Positions 16,721 through 25,118 of a stretch of DNA of 64,000 nucleotides are shown here, piece after piece (position 1 is the first letter of the stretch; the number at the start of each line of letters is the position of its first letter). Below the pieces are notes generated by a model. The model worked only from the letters and a program-made list of their open reading frames with translations, did not search any database and was not told the DNA's origin. The stretch comes from Limiplasma sp034927815. GTDB lineage: Bacteria > Bacillota > Clostridia > Christensenellales > Aristaeellaceae. Location: positions 62,001 through 126,000 of the forward strand of contig JAYFPK010000020.1 in NCBI GenBank assembly GCA_034927815.1. Direction: 5' to 3'. Position numbers and translations under genes: made by a program.

Positions 16721-19501
16721 ATGAAAAAGAGGATCAGCTTGTGGTTGGCCCTGGCCTGGGGGCTGTTGGCTTTGTGGGGCGCGGCGGGAACCGCCCTGGC
16801 CCAGGAGGAGGGCTCGGAGTTTCTGATTGAGGAGAGCGCCATGGACCAGCAGGAGGTTCAGGCGTATATTTCCCTGGGAGAGGATCAGGTTCCCACCATG
16901 TTCGCGGCGGTGGGCAGGCGCAGCATCCAGTCCTACGCAGGGTGGCTGGATGAGGATGAAAGCGGCCTGAACCAGCGCCTTGCCTATGGGCAGGACGGAA
17001 GCTACCAGGATGTGGTGGACTATGGCAACTACCTCCTGGGGCTGGGCTGGGAGGAGTTGGCCGCGCCCACCCAGGCTTCCTCGGGGCTGGCGGTGTATAC
17101 CCTTCCCGCCCTGGACGGGGAGAACGTCCTGACGGTGACCGTGGATTATGGCCCGGAGGGCTACGCCGTCACCGCCACCAAGCGCTGGGAGGCGGCCTAT
17201 GCCCAAGGGGGCTGGAAGCCCCGCACCTCGGCGCTGCCCGTTCCCCAGGGAGTGGGGGAGCCCAGGCCCCTGGAAGGGGAGGGCATCCCCGCCTCCTACC
17301 GGCAGGCGGGATGGCTGGACATGAAGGACGGGCGGATGGCCTACCCTTCCTTTGCGGAGGACTCCGTGCTGCTGGTGGCGGACATCGGCCAGGACTGGCG
17401 CGAAGCGCCCCAGGAGTGGAGCGTTCACGAGCGGACCATGGGCTTCCTCCTTCGCCAGGAGGACGCGGTATGCCTGCTGGCCGCCGGGTATGAGGGAGAG
17501 CCCGCCGCTTTGGAGATCCTCTCTCCGGAGGGCGCTTCCCAAATGGTGCAGCCCCCGGCCCAGGAGCAGGAGGAAATAGAGTGGGACGCATACGGCGGTC
17601 CCCTGCTGGAGATCGGGGACGGGCGGCTGCTGTTCGCGGACGCGCAAGGCAAGCTCTATGCCTGCCAGGGGGACGGCTCGCAGCTGGCGCAAGTGCCCGG
17701 CGTTCTCACCCATGAGTTCGTCTACCATGAGGGCTTTGTGTACTTCGCCAACCTCCAGGACCAAATGACCCATGAGAACGTCTATGACCAGGGGGCCAAC
17801 CTGTACAGGACCCTGTCCTTCCCCCGGCTGTACCGGGTGAAGCTGGACGGCTCCGAACTGACCCGGCTCACGGACTGCGGGGTGCGGGGCCTGGCCTCCC
17901 AGGGTCCCTACATCCTTTACCAGAACCTTCAGGAGCCTTACGCGCTGCCCATGGAGGAGATGGCGGCTGTGGAATTGCTCTTTGGGCCCCTGTATTGCTA
18001 TGACGCCGCCACAGGAGAGCACCGGGACCTGGGGATCGAGTCCGACGACTATTTGCCCACCCCCTGGGGGCTGGCGGTCTGGTACCATGACTTCTCCCTG
18101 GAACCCTATGAGATTCAGCGTGCGGAGCTGGTGCTTCACAGCTATGAAGGAACGCCCCTGTACGCCCTGGACGCGGGCCCCTCGGAATATGCGGGCGATC
18201 CGTGCCTGTACGGCGGAGCCCTTTGCTTTTACGGGTATAACTGGGCCTATGATTGGGAGGGGGAAGAGGAGCAGGAGGAATTCCTCTTCGCCGTTACCCC
18301 GCTGGACGGAGGGCCCAAGGGCGGCATGGAGCTTTTGAGCGAAACGCCGGAGCCCCGGGCCAAGGGGGATGCCGCAAGCCAGGACGGCCAGGGGGCGATC
18401 ATCCCGGCCTTGGTCAGCGCAGAGCCCCCCGCCCTCTCCGCGGATCAGCTCCAGCAGGCCCCGGTTCCGGGGGAATATGCCCTGGGGGCCTCCATTGCCG
18501 TTGGGGGAGAGCGGATCGCCTTCGTGGGGCAATATGACGAGGAGCCTACGCTGCGGGTGCTGCGAAAGCAAGGGGACGCCTATGTGCTGGAAGCGCTGTA
18601 CAGCGCCGCCGATGAGATTTCCAACGTGGTGATCACCGGGGACGCGGTGGCCTACCTCACCGGGCCCACCCAATGGCTGGACGAGGAGGCGGTGTACACC
18701 CTGGAGGTGGCATCGGGGGGAGAAAAGAGATATTCCATGAGCCTTGGGCGCTGTGAGCGCCCAAGGCTTCCTTATGCGGGGCCATTGCTGGCCCTGGGGG
18801 ACGGCCGGTTGCTGCTGGCGGACAACCTGGGAACCCTGTACGTTCTCCAGCCGGACGGCTCCGGGTTGCGGAAGGTGAGCGAAGGCAAGGCGGGGGCCTT
18901 TGTGTATCACCAGGGACAGGTATACTTTGAAAACCTGGAGGACCAGAGGGAGTATCCCCAGGTGTATTGCCGGGAGCTGGGGGAGAATCTGCCCATGGCT
19001 TACCCCCAGTTGTACGCGGTTTCCCTGGAAGGCTCCCAGCCCCGCAGGATCACCCAGGGCGGCGTCCGGGGCCTTGTCTCCCAGGGCGGGATGATTCTCT
19101 ACCAGGACATGGAGGAGCCCTTTGTGCTGCCCTATGGCGAGTTGCCGGAGGAATGGCTCTGCGGCAGCCTGACCCGCTATGGGGGAGAGGAAGCCCCTGT
19201 GAAGCTTGGGATGCTGTCCGGCCGCTATACGGCCACCCAGGCGGGGCTGGCGGTGTGGTATGACCTTTGGGGCCCGGAGGGCCACCGGGAGGCAACCGGG
19301 CGGCTGGCGCTGCATGACTGGGAGGGCAGGCCCCTCCGCTTTCTGGACGCAAGCCCGGAGCTGGCCTATGCCCCCTGCGCGGCGGCGGGGGATTCCCTGT
19401 GGTTTGTCAAGCCCTACGATCCTTCGGGGGCTGGTGCGGACGTGCTGGTGCGGGTGCCCCTGGACGGGGGAGAGGCCCAGGAGATCATCCCCCAACGCTA
19501 A
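16721..19501 (+). CDS. Large secreted protein with duplicated propeller-like domain (926 aa)
   Basis: A 926-residue exported protein. ATG 16721 is chosen because GGGGGAG precedes it and the signal peptide (ISLWLALAWGLLALWGAAGT) follows. Two regions of roughly 230 residues are clearly homologous. The first runs from GPLLEIGDGRLLFADAQGKL through FVYHEGFVYFANLQDQ and CGVRGLASQGPYILYQN. The second runs from GPLLALGDGRLLLADNLGTL through FVYHQGQVYFENLEDQ and GGVRGLVSQGGMILYQD. The repeats resemble DUF5050-type beta-propeller blades, which bind ligands or proteins outside the cell. A Gln-rich acidic linker joins them. The catalytic function is unknown; nothing enzymatic is visible. Confidence 0.8.
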   Translation: MKKRISLWLALAWGLLALWGAAGTALAQEEGSEFLIEESAMDQQEVQAYISLGEDQVPTMFAAVGRRSIQSYAGWLDEDESGLNQRLAYGQDGSYQDVVDYGNYLLGLGWEELAAPTQASSGLAVYTLPALDGENVLTVTVDYGPEGYAVTATKRWEAAYAQGGWKPRTSALPVPQGVGEPRPLEGEGIPASYRQAGWLDMKDGRMAYPSFAEDSVLLVADIGQDWREAPQEWSVHERTMGFLLRQEDAVCLLAAGYEGEPAALEILSPEGASQMVQPPAQEQEEIEWDAYGGPLLEIGDGRLLFADAQGKLYACQGDGSQLAQVPGVLTHEFVYHEGFVYFANLQDQMTHENVYDQGANLYRTLSFPRLYRVKLDGSELTRLTDCGVRGLASQGPYILYQNLQEPYALPMEEMAAVELLFGPLYCYDAATGEHRDLGIESDDYLPTPWGLAVWYHDFSLEPYEIQRAELVLHSYEGTPLYALDAGPSEYAGDPCLYGGALCFYGYNWAYDWEGEEEQEEFLFAVTPLDGGPKGGMELLSETPEPRAKGDAASQDGQGAIIPALVSAEPPALSADQLQQAPVPGEYALGASIAVGGERIAFVGQYDEEPTLRVLRKQGDAYVLEALYSAADEISNVVITGDAVAYLTGPTQWLDEEAVYTLEVASGGEKRYSMSLGRCERPRLPYAGPLLALGDGRLLLADNLGTLYVLQPDGSGLRKVSEGKAGAFVYHQGQVYFENLEDQREYPQVYCRELGENLPMAYPQLYAVSLEGSQPRRITQGGVRGLVSQGGMILYQDMEEPFVLPYGELPEEWLCGSLTRYGGEEAPVKLGMLSGRYTATQAGLAVWYDLWGPEGHREATGRLALHDWEGRPLRFLDASPELAYAPCAAAGDSLWFVKPYDPSGAGADVLVRVPLDGGEAQEIIPQR

Positions 19502-19507
19502 AGGGGA

Positions 19508-19536
19508 TTCACAGCCCCGGCCCGGCGTGGTACAAT
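19508..19536 (+). promoter_or_regulatory. Promoter of nitroreductase gene
   Basis: TTCACA (19508-19513), 17-bp spacer, TACAAT (19531-19536), about 45 bases before the ATG. Confidence 0.6.
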
Positions 19537-19583
19537 TTCTGGGAAAGGCCTGCCACAAAAAGAAATTGTTTGGAGGGATTGCC

Positions 19584-20120
19584 ATGAATGTGATTGAGGC
19601 CATCATGGAACGGTCCAGCTACCGGGGATTGTATGAGAGTACCCCCGTGCCCAGGGAGCATCTGGAAACCATCTTGAAGGCGGGCTTGGCCGCGCCCTCC
19701 GGCTGCAACAAGCAGACCGCATCGCTGATCGCCGTGGATGATCCCCAAGTGCTGGCGCGGCTGAAGGGGGTCATCCTCTCCCCCATCGGGAAGACCGCGC
19801 CCGCTATGATTGTGGTGCTGACCCAGCGTATCATCGCCTACGAGGACCGCACCTACCATGTCCACGATTACGCCGCCGCCATCCAGAACATGCTGCTGGC
19901 CATGGTGGGGCTGGGCTACCAGAGCTGTTGGGTGGAGGGGCATGTCACCGGGCATGACCGCATCGGGCGGCAAATGGCCGACATCCTGGGGGCGCCCCAG
20001 GACCGGGAGCTGGTGTGCTATCTGCCTGTGGGGGTCGCCTCGGAAAGCGTGAAACGAGCTCCCAAACGCCCCTTTGAGGAGCGGGCTTGGTATAACGGCT
20101 TTGGCGGCGAAAGCCGCTAA
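19584..20120 (+). CDS. Nitroreductase family protein
   Basis: A 178-residue FMN-dependent nitroreductase-fold protein. ATG 19584 follows GGAGGG; a longer open frame extends upstream into the previous gene but has no such site. The N-terminus shows the FMN phosphate-binding pattern ERSSYRGLYESTPVPREHLE, then the substrate-side APSGCNKQ, and the C-terminal part has GLGYQSCWVEG and the family-typical YLPVGVASESVKRAPKRPFEE. Such enzymes reduce nitro groups, quinones or flavins with NAD(P)H. It has its own promoter and probably stands alone. The physiological substrate is unknown. Confidence 0.9.
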   Translation: MNVIEAIMERSSYRGLYESTPVPREHLETILKAGLAAPSGCNKQTASLIAVDDPQVLARLKGVILSPIGKTAPAMIVVLTQRIIAYEDRTYHVHDYAAAIQNMLLAMVGLGYQSCWVEGHVTGHDRIGRQMADILGAPQDRELVCYLPVGVASESVKRAPKRPFEERAWYNGFGGESR

Positions 20121-20223
20121 GGCGGCGCTGCGGAGCCCCCGGAACCATAACCGGCATTCATGAGCCTGGGAAATCCCAGGGCTGGCAATGGATGGATGCC
20201 GGTTTTTCTTTTGCGATAGACCC

Positions 20224-20254
20224 TTGACTTTGACGCCGCGTCAAGTGGTACGCT
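20224..20254 (+). promoter_or_regulatory. MerR-type promoter/operator
   Basis: TTGACT (20224-20229) and TACGCT (20249-20254) are separated by 19 bp, the long spacer typical of MerR-controlled promoters. The spacer contains the perfect dyad TTGACGC-C-GCGTCAA (20230-20244). The regulator encoded just downstream probably binds here and controls itself. Confidence 0.8.
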
Positions 20255-20301
20255 AGGGCTGTCAAAGCGCTTTGATACATCTTGAGGGACCGGAGGGTTG
20301 T

Positions 20302-21282
20302 ATGCGGAACGAAACCATTTCCCAGCTGACCCGTCGCTTGGAGCTGTCCCCGCGAACCTTGCGCTACTATGAGCAGATCGGCTTGATCCAGAGCATCCGG
20401 GGCAGCGAATACGCCTACCGGATGTACGATGAAGCGAACATCGCCCGCATCAGGCAGATCATGCTGCTTAGAAGGCTGCGCATTCCCATCAAGCAGATCG
20501 CCATGCTGCTGGAAAACGGGGAGGCCCAGGAGGCCATCGCTGTTTTTCAGGAGCATGAGCGGGGCGTCAGCCGCGAGATCGGCTCTCTGGAAACGCTGCG
20601 GACTGTGCTGCGCGCCCTGATCCGGCGCCTGGAACAGGCTTCGCCCGTCAAGCTGGGGGAACAGCTTGCCTGCGATGAGGAAATCGTTTCCCTGATTCGG
20701 GACCTGCCCGAGGAACCCAACAAATTGAAGGAGGTACGGGCCATGAAGGAGCTCAGCCAGGAAGAGAAACCCGCCAAGCTCAAGGATGTGCGCATTGTCT
20801 ACCTGCCCCCGGCCACGGTGGCCGCCAGCCACTTTGTGGGAGACGAGCCTGAAAGCGTGGCGGGGGAGAGGATTCTCCACTTTATACAGGAGACGGATAT
20901 TCTGACCCGAAAGCCTGATGTGCGCCTGTACGGGTTTAACCATCCCAACCCTGTGGACGAGAGCAACTTCCACGGCTATGAGTTTTGGCTCACCATCCCC
21001 CAGGAGATGGAACTTCCTCCGCCCCTGGAGAAGAAGCGCTTTGCGGGAGGCCTGTACGCGGCGCACATGATCCCCTTTGGGGATTTCCATGAATGGGAAT
21101 GGCTCAACGAATGGGTGGAGAGCAACGGGGAGTACGAGTACCGGGGAGGCGGCTCCGGGGAGAATATGTTCGACGCCCTGGAGGAGCACCTCAACGCCTA
21201 TACCCATTTGAAAGACGGGGATATGAACCCCATGGGCCTGCAGCTGGATTTGTTGATTCCTGTAAAAAAGAAGCGGGAATAA
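20302..21282 (+). CDS. MerR family regulator with GyrI-like effector domain
   Basis: A 326-residue transcription factor. ATG 20302 follows GGAGGG; a TTG 30 bases upstream is possible but less likely. Residues about 5-70 form the MerR winged helix (LTRRLELSPRTLRYYEQIGL, then RIRQIMLLRRLRIPIKQIAMLL). A helical dimerisation stretch follows (about 75-135). From about residue 160 it is a GyrI-like/Bacterial effector-binding domain (YEFWLTIPQEME, GGLYAAHMIPFGDFHEWEWLNEW) as in BmrR and other multidrug sensors. It likely senses a lipophilic or cationic compound. The dyad in its own 19-bp-spacer promoter implies autoregulation; other targets are not visible. Confidence 0.88.
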   Translation: MRNETISQLTRRLELSPRTLRYYEQIGLIQSIRGSEYAYRMYDEANIARIRQIMLLRRLRIPIKQIAMLLENGEAQEAIAVFQEHERGVSREIGSLETLRTVLRALIRRLEQASPVKLGEQLACDEEIVSLIRDLPEEPNKLKEVRAMKELSQEEKPAKLKDVRIVYLPPATVAASHFVGDEPESVAGERILHFIQETDILTRKPDVRLYGFNHPNPVDESNFHGYEFWLTIPQEMELPPPLEKKRFAGGLYAAHMIPFGDFHEWEWLNEWVESNGEYEYRGGGSGENMFDALEEHLNAYTHLKDGDMNPMGLQLDLLIPVKKKRE

Positions 21283-21336
21283 GGAGCCCGCGCGGTTTGG
21301 GGAGAATGTTTTTCGCCATGCCCCCACAAATGTGAC

Positions 21337-21365
21337 TTGCGCCCATAGGATCAATCTGCTAAAAT
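21337..21365 (+). promoter_or_regulatory. Promoter of upp
   Basis: TTGCGC (21337-21342), 17-bp spacer, TAAAAT (21360-21365). Confidence 0.65.
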
Positions 21366-21422
21366 AGACAAGGTTTAGGCAAGGGCGCAAATCCGCAAAA
21401 AACCGCGAGGGGGAAACGAAAG

Positions 21423-22052
21423 ATGGGCAAGGTTCACGTGTTTGACCACCCGTTGATCCAGCATAAGCTTAGCATGATGCGCAACAAGGAAACGGGCTCC
21501 AAGGATTTTCGGGAGCTTTTGGAAGAAATTGCCATGCTGATGGTCTACGAGGTCACAAGGGACCTGCCCACCCAAGAGGTAGAGGTGGAAACCCCCCTTT
21601 GCAAGGCCACCACCCGGATGCTCAGCGGCAAGGCCATCGGCCTGGTGCCCGTGCTGCGGGCGGGATTGGGCATGGTGGACGCGGTGATGAACCTGATTCC
21701 CAACGCCAAGGTGGGCCATATCGGCCTGTACCGGGACCCGGAAACCCTCCAGCCCGTGCCCTATTATTGCAAGCTGCCCGCGGACGCCACGGAGCGGCAG
21801 CTGCTGGTGCTGGACCCCATGCTGGCCACCGGAGGCAGCGCCTCCGCCGCCATCCAGCTGCTCAAGGACCATGGGTGCGCCCATATCCGCCTGATTAACC
21901 TGATCGCCGCTCCCCAGGGGGTGGACAGGGTGCAGAAGGACCATCCAGAGGTGGATATCTACATTGCCGCCATGGACGAGAAGCTCAACGACCACGCCTA
22001 CATCGTGCCGGGCTTGGGAGACGCGGGGGACAGGCTCTTCGGAACGAAATAA
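21423..22052 (+). CDS. upp: Uracil phosphoribosyltransferase
   Basis: A 209-residue enzyme that makes UMP from uracil and PRPP in pyrimidine salvage. Length and motifs match bacterial Upp throughout: VFDHPLIQHKLSMMRNKET at the start, LVPVLRAGLGMVDA, the PRPP-binding loop LDPMLATGGSASAA, and the C-terminal uracil-binding YIVPGLGDAGDRLFGTK. It is a single-gene unit between its own promoter and terminator. No uracil permease gene is adjacent. No PyrR attenuator is evident in the short leader. Confidence 0.97.
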   Translation: MGKVHVFDHPLIQHKLSMMRNKETGSKDFRELLEEIAMLMVYEVTRDLPTQEVEVETPLCKATTRMLSGKAIGLVPVLRAGLGMVDAVMNLIPNAKVGHIGLYRDPETLQPVPYYCKLPADATERQLLVLDPMLATGGSASAAIQLLKDHGCAHIRLINLIAAPQGVDRVQKDHPEVDIYIAAMDEKLNDHAYIVPGLGDAGDRLFGTK

Positions 22053-22063
22053 AGAACGTGCGC

Positions 22064-22104
22064 AAAGCCGCCTTGGAGCCGATTGTGGCTCCGGGCGGCT
22101 TTTT
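22064..22104 (+). terminator. Terminator after upp
   Basis: AAAGCCGCC (22064-22072) pairs with GGCGGCTTT, with GGAGCC/GGCTCC inside, followed by T5. Confidence 0.85.
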
Positions 22105-22155
22105 GGATCATTGGGATGTTGAAGCCTTTGGAGAACCGGATGGGAGGGATGCCGG

Positions 22156-22560
22156 ATGGATCACGGGGTCCGCAAGCCCATCGCCCTGGACGCGGTGGTG
22201 CTGGAGTGCAAGGATGTTCAAGCTTTGGCGGATTTTTACCTGCGCTTGCTGGGGTGGGAGACGCGCCTGGATGGCGGGGAGGAATGGGTGGATATCCTGC
22301 CGCCTGGAGGCGGCGTCAAGCTGGCGTTTCAGCAAAACCAGGCGTATGTTCCCCCGGTCTGGCCCGAGGAGCCTTCCGCCCAGCAGCAGATGGCCCACCT
22401 GGATTTCACCGTGAACAGCCCGGAAGAGATGGCCCTGGCCGTGGAGCACGCCCTGGCCTGCGGCGCGGCCTTGGCCCAGGTTCAGTACGGAGGGGAGCAA
22501 TGGGTGACCCTCCTCGACCCGGCGGAGCATCCCTTTTGCTTTGTGCTATGGGAGGCATGA
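22156..22560 (+). CDS. VOC/glyoxalase superfamily protein
   Basis: A 134-residue VOC-fold protein with two beta-alpha-beta-beta-beta modules. The first is ALDAVVLECKDVQALADFYLRLLGWE with the WVDI strand and the second is MAHLDFTVNSPEEMALAVEHALACGA ending in LLDPAEHPFCFVLW. This pattern is typical of the glyoxalase-like domain family of Actinobacteria and Firmicutes, whose members include dioxygenases, antibiotic-binding proteins and proteins without known activity. Metal ligands cannot be assigned safely. It is convergent with the DUF454 gene, and the two share a long hairpin terminator. Confidence 0.82.
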   Translation: MDHGVRKPIALDAVVLECKDVQALADFYLRLLGWETRLDGGEEWVDILPPGGGVKLAFQQNQAYVPPVWPEEPSAQQQMAHLDFTVNSPEEMALAVEHALACGAALAQVQYGGEQWVTLLDPAEHPFCFVLWEA

Positions 22561-22579
22561 GGGAAAGGCGGCATGACCC

Positions 22580-22623
22580 ACCAACACGATGGGACGCCCG
22601 GAAGGGCGTCCCATCGTGTTGGT
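22580..22623. terminator. Perfect 20-bp bidirectional hairpin between convergent genes
   Basis: Arms ACCAACACGATGGGACGCCC (22580-22599) and their exact complement (22604-22623) close a 4-base loop. It lies between the VOC gene (plus) and the DUF454 gene (minus) and can serve both. Confidence 0.75.
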
Positions 22624-22639
22624 TCTGAGGATTTTGGTT

Positions 22640-23080
22640 TTATGCGGGGCGGTTGAGGGCGGAGCCCTCCGCCGCGCCCTCCTCCGTCTGCGCCTCCTGC
22701 CCCGCCTGGGCCTTCCGGGGCTTGGGCCGGGCCACGCACAGGATGTGGATGGTAACGGCCGTGCCGATGGCGGCCAGGAGAAGCGCCAGCCAAAGCTTGC
22801 GGAGGAGGACCATGGAAAGAATCAGCATGCCCCACAGGAAGGTCAGGCTGATGACCACGTTGCGCCTGGGCAGGCCCTTGCGCTCCCGGTAGTTTTCCAC
22901 ATGCTCCCGAATGAAGCGGATCCGCAGCAACCGGGCCTGGAGCTTGGGGTTGCCGGAGAAACAGGCCACCGCCAGGAGCACGAAGGGGGTGGTGGGCCAC
23001 ACGGGCAGAAATAACCCGATGACCGCGATGGCGAGCAATAAAAAGCCGACCCCTGTAAGCAGAATGTTTTTCAGGCTCAT
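22640..23080 (-). CDS. DUF454 (YbaN-like) inner membrane protein
   Basis: A 146-residue membrane protein of the DUF454/YbaN family. ATG at 23080 overlaps the katA stop (ATGA), so it is translated with catalase. The N-terminal sequence LLTGVGFLLLAIAVIGLFLP and the signature VWPTTPFVLLAVACF are diagnostic. Two further hydrophobic helices follow (NVVISLTFLWGMLILSMVLL, LWLALLLAAIGTAVTIHILC). The C-terminal tail is Ala/Glu-rich and cytoplasmic. The function of the family is unknown; its position inside the peroxide unit suggests a role connected with heme or oxidative stress, but this is inference. Confidence 0.88.
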   Translation of the reverse strand: MSLKNILLTGVGFLLLAIAVIGLFLPVWPTTPFVLLAVACFSGNPKLQARLLRIRFIREHVENYRERKGLPRRNVVISLTFLWGMLILSMVLLRKLWLALLLAAIGTAVTIHILCVARPKPRKAQAGQEAQTEEGAAEGSALNRPA

Positions 23081-24591
23081 GGCAGCAAGGTCGCTTCCAC
23101 CAGTTCCTTGTGGCTCAGGGCGGAGAGGGACTTCACCTTTTCCAGGTCCAGCTCCATGGCCTCGGTGACGCGCTCGCCGTAATCCTTGTCGGCCCAATAG
23201 CAATGCACAGCCTGGCGGTACTTGATATTCTGGGTCACGGTCATCATGTCCTCGGCGATGTTGTGAACCAGGGCTTGCTTTTGCTCCTCGGTCATGATGC
23301 GGTAGAGGTTGCCGCCGGCCCGGAAGTTGTCGTCGGTGGGATCGTCGTTGGGGTCATAGCGGTACATGGCCCCGGAGAGCTCCAGCGGCGGCTCCATCAC
23401 GTCGGGCTGGGCGGTCCAATACCCCGCGCTGTTGGGGGTGTAGGCGGGAGCCCGGCCGTAGTTGCCGTCCGTGCGCATGGCGCCATCCCGGTGATAATCG
23501 CTGACCTGGCACTTGGCCTGGTTTACGGGGATCAGGTTGTGGTTCACCCCCAGGCGGTAACGCTGGGCGTCGCCGTAGGAGAAGAGCCGTCCCTGAAGGA
23601 AGCGGTCCGGGGAGAAGCCGATACCCGGCACCACGTGGGCGGGGGTAAAGGCGGACTGCTCCACCTCGGCGAAGTAGTTTTCCGGGTTGCGGTTGAGTTC
23701 CAGAACGCCTACCTCGATCAAGGGGAATTCCTTGTGGGACCAGATCTTGGTGATGTCAAAGGGATTTTCGTAATGGCTCTGGGCCTGCTCCTCGGTCATG
23801 ATCTGCACGGACATGGTCCACTTGGGGAAATCGCCCTTCTCAATGGACTCGAACAGATCCCGGCCGTGGCTTTCCCGGTCCATGCCGCAGACCTTGGCGG
23901 CTTCGGCATTGGTGAGGTTCTTGATGCCCTGCTGGGTGCGGAAGTGGAACTTGCACCAGACCCGCTCGTTCTTGTCGTTGTAGAAGGAGAAGGTGTGCTC
24001 GCCATAAAAGTGCATATGGCGGAAGCTGGCGGGAATGCCCCGGTCGGACATGACGATGGTGCGTTGATGGAAGGTCTCGGGCAGCAGCGTCCAGTAGTCC
24101 CAGTTATTTTGGGCGGAGCGCATGCCGGTGCGGGGGTCCCGCTTGACAGCGCGGTTCAGGTCCGAAAAGTTATGAACATCGCGGATGAAGAAGGTGGGGG
24201 TATTGTTGCCCACCAGGTCCCAGTTGCCCTCTTCGGTGTAGAACTTGCACGCCACGCCCCGGATGTCCCGCTCGGCGTCGGCTGCGCCCCGCTCGCCGGC
24301 CACGGTGGAGAAGCGTACAAACACATCGGTCTTCGCGCCGGGCTGCAGCACCTTGGCCCGGGTGTAGCGGCTGATGTCGCCGGTGACGGTGAAGTGGCCA
24401 TAGGCGCCCCAGCCTTTGGCGTGCATCCGGCGCTCGGGGATCACCTCGCGGTTGAAGTGAGCCATTTTCTCCAGCAGCCATACGTCCTGGAGGACCACAG
24501 GGCCACGGGGGCCCGCGGTAATGGCGTTTTCGTTATCCGGAACGGGAGCGCCTACCTCGTTGGTTAACCGGGAATACTTTTTGTCTTCCAT
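23077..24591 (-). CDS. katA: Catalase, monofunctional heme enzyme
   Basis: A 504-residue clade-3-size catalase converting hydrogen peroxide to water and oxygen. ATG 24591 is preferred because AAGGAGG precedes it; a longer frame adds six residues. The catalytic His is in RMHAKGWGAYGHF (about residue 57), the distal Asn region is NNTPTFFIRD, and the heme-ligand Tyr is in RLFSYGDAQRYRLG. The following NHNLIPVNQAKC is also typical. It lies directly downstream of perR in the same direction and is followed by the overlapping DUF454 gene. It is probably induced when PerR is oxidised. An anaerobe with a full catalase suggests exposure to oxygen. Confidence 0.96.
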   Translation of the reverse strand: MEDKKYSRLTNEVGAPVPDNENAITAGPRGPVVLQDVWLLEKMAHFNREVIPERRMHAKGWGAYGHFTVTGDISRYTRAKVLQPGAKTDVFVRFSTVAGERGAADAERDIRGVACKFYTEEGNWDLVGNNTPTFFIRDVHNFSDLNRAVKRDPRTGMRSAQNNWDYWTLLPETFHQRTIVMSDRGIPASFRHMHFYGEHTFSFYNDKNERVWCKFHFRTQQGIKNLTNAEAAKVCGMDRESHGRDLFESIEKGDFPKWTMSVQIMTEEQAQSHYENPFDITKIWSHKEFPLIEVGVLELNRNPENYFAEVEQSAFTPAHVVPGIGFSPDRFLQGRLFSYGDAQRYRLGVNHNLIPVNQAKCQVSDYHRDGAMRTDGNYGRAPAYTPNSAGYWTAQPDVMEPPLELSGAMYRYDPNDDPTDDNFRAGGNLYRIMTEEQKQALVHNIAEDMMTVTQNIKYRQAVHCYWADKDYGERVTEAMELDLEKVKSLSALSHKELVEATLLP

Positions 24592-24625
24592 GGGAGCCCT
24601 CCTTTTCAATGTAGCTGGGCATGGG

Positions 24626-25015
24626 TTACGGGGACGGCGCAGGGCCGTCCTGCTGTTTCCGCGCGCAAGCCGGGCACAGGTCGTCGATGGTGACGTTGAT
24701 GGAAAGCACGTTCAGGCCGCTGTGGGCGGCGATAAACGACTCCAAATCCGGAATGGTCACATCGAGGATGCGGCCGCAGCTCCGGCATACCGCATGGTCG
24801 TGGGTCGTCAGGTTCGTTTCAAAGAGGTCCGGGGCGTTGGGGCGGGATACCCGGCGGATCTGTCCCGAGAGAACGAACTGATTCAGGTTCCGGTAGACCG
24901 TGCCGACGGAAACCGAGGGGACGAAATGCTTCGCCTGCCAGTAGAGCTGGTCGGCGGTAAGGTGTCCGGTGGATTGATGAAGGAGATCCAGGAGCACTTT
25001 TTGCACTTTCGTCAT
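24626..25015 (-). CDS. perR: Fur-family peroxide regulator (PerR-like)
   Basis: A 129-residue Fur-superfamily repressor. The winged helix is in residues 1-70 (VLLDLLHQSTGHLTADQLYW, then VSVGTVYRNLNQF). The dimerisation domain has the structural zinc knuckles CRSC (77-80) and CPAC (114-117), and HDH at 72-74 lies in the regulatory metal site region. It is somewhat shorter than the usual 140 residues. The neighbouring catalase gene and the 7-1-7 box in its promoter point to PerR rather than Fur. Ferrous-iron-dependent peroxide sensing is assumed from the family. The gene is probably autoregulated. Confidence 0.9.
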   Translation of the reverse strand: MTKVQKVLLDLLHQSTGHLTADQLYWQAKHFVPSVSVGTVYRNLNQFVLSGQIRRVSRPNAPDLFETNLTTHDHAVCRSCGRILDVTIPDLESFIAAHSGLNVLSINVTIDDLCPACARKQQDGPAPSP

Positions 25016-25037
25016 GACCGTAATCCATACCTCAAAC

Positions 25038-25052
25038 TAAGAATGATTCTTA
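25038..25052. promoter_or_regulatory. PerR/Fur box
   Basis: TAAGAATGATTCTTA is a perfect 7-1-7 inverted repeat (25038-25052), resembling the PerR box TTATAATNATTATAA. It overlaps the -10 and start of the perR promoter. Confidence 0.85.
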
Positions 25053-25080
25053 TTCTAAAATAAAATGTGGGAAATGTCAA
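25052..25080 (-). promoter_or_regulatory. Promoter of perR-katA
   Basis: On the minus strand TTGACA (25075-25080) and TAGAAT (25052-25057) are 17 bp apart. The PerR box covers the -10/start side. Confidence 0.85.
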
Positions 25081-25118
25081 GGGGAAATGGCTCCGAAAAG
25101 GCGGGGACAGGGAGAGGG

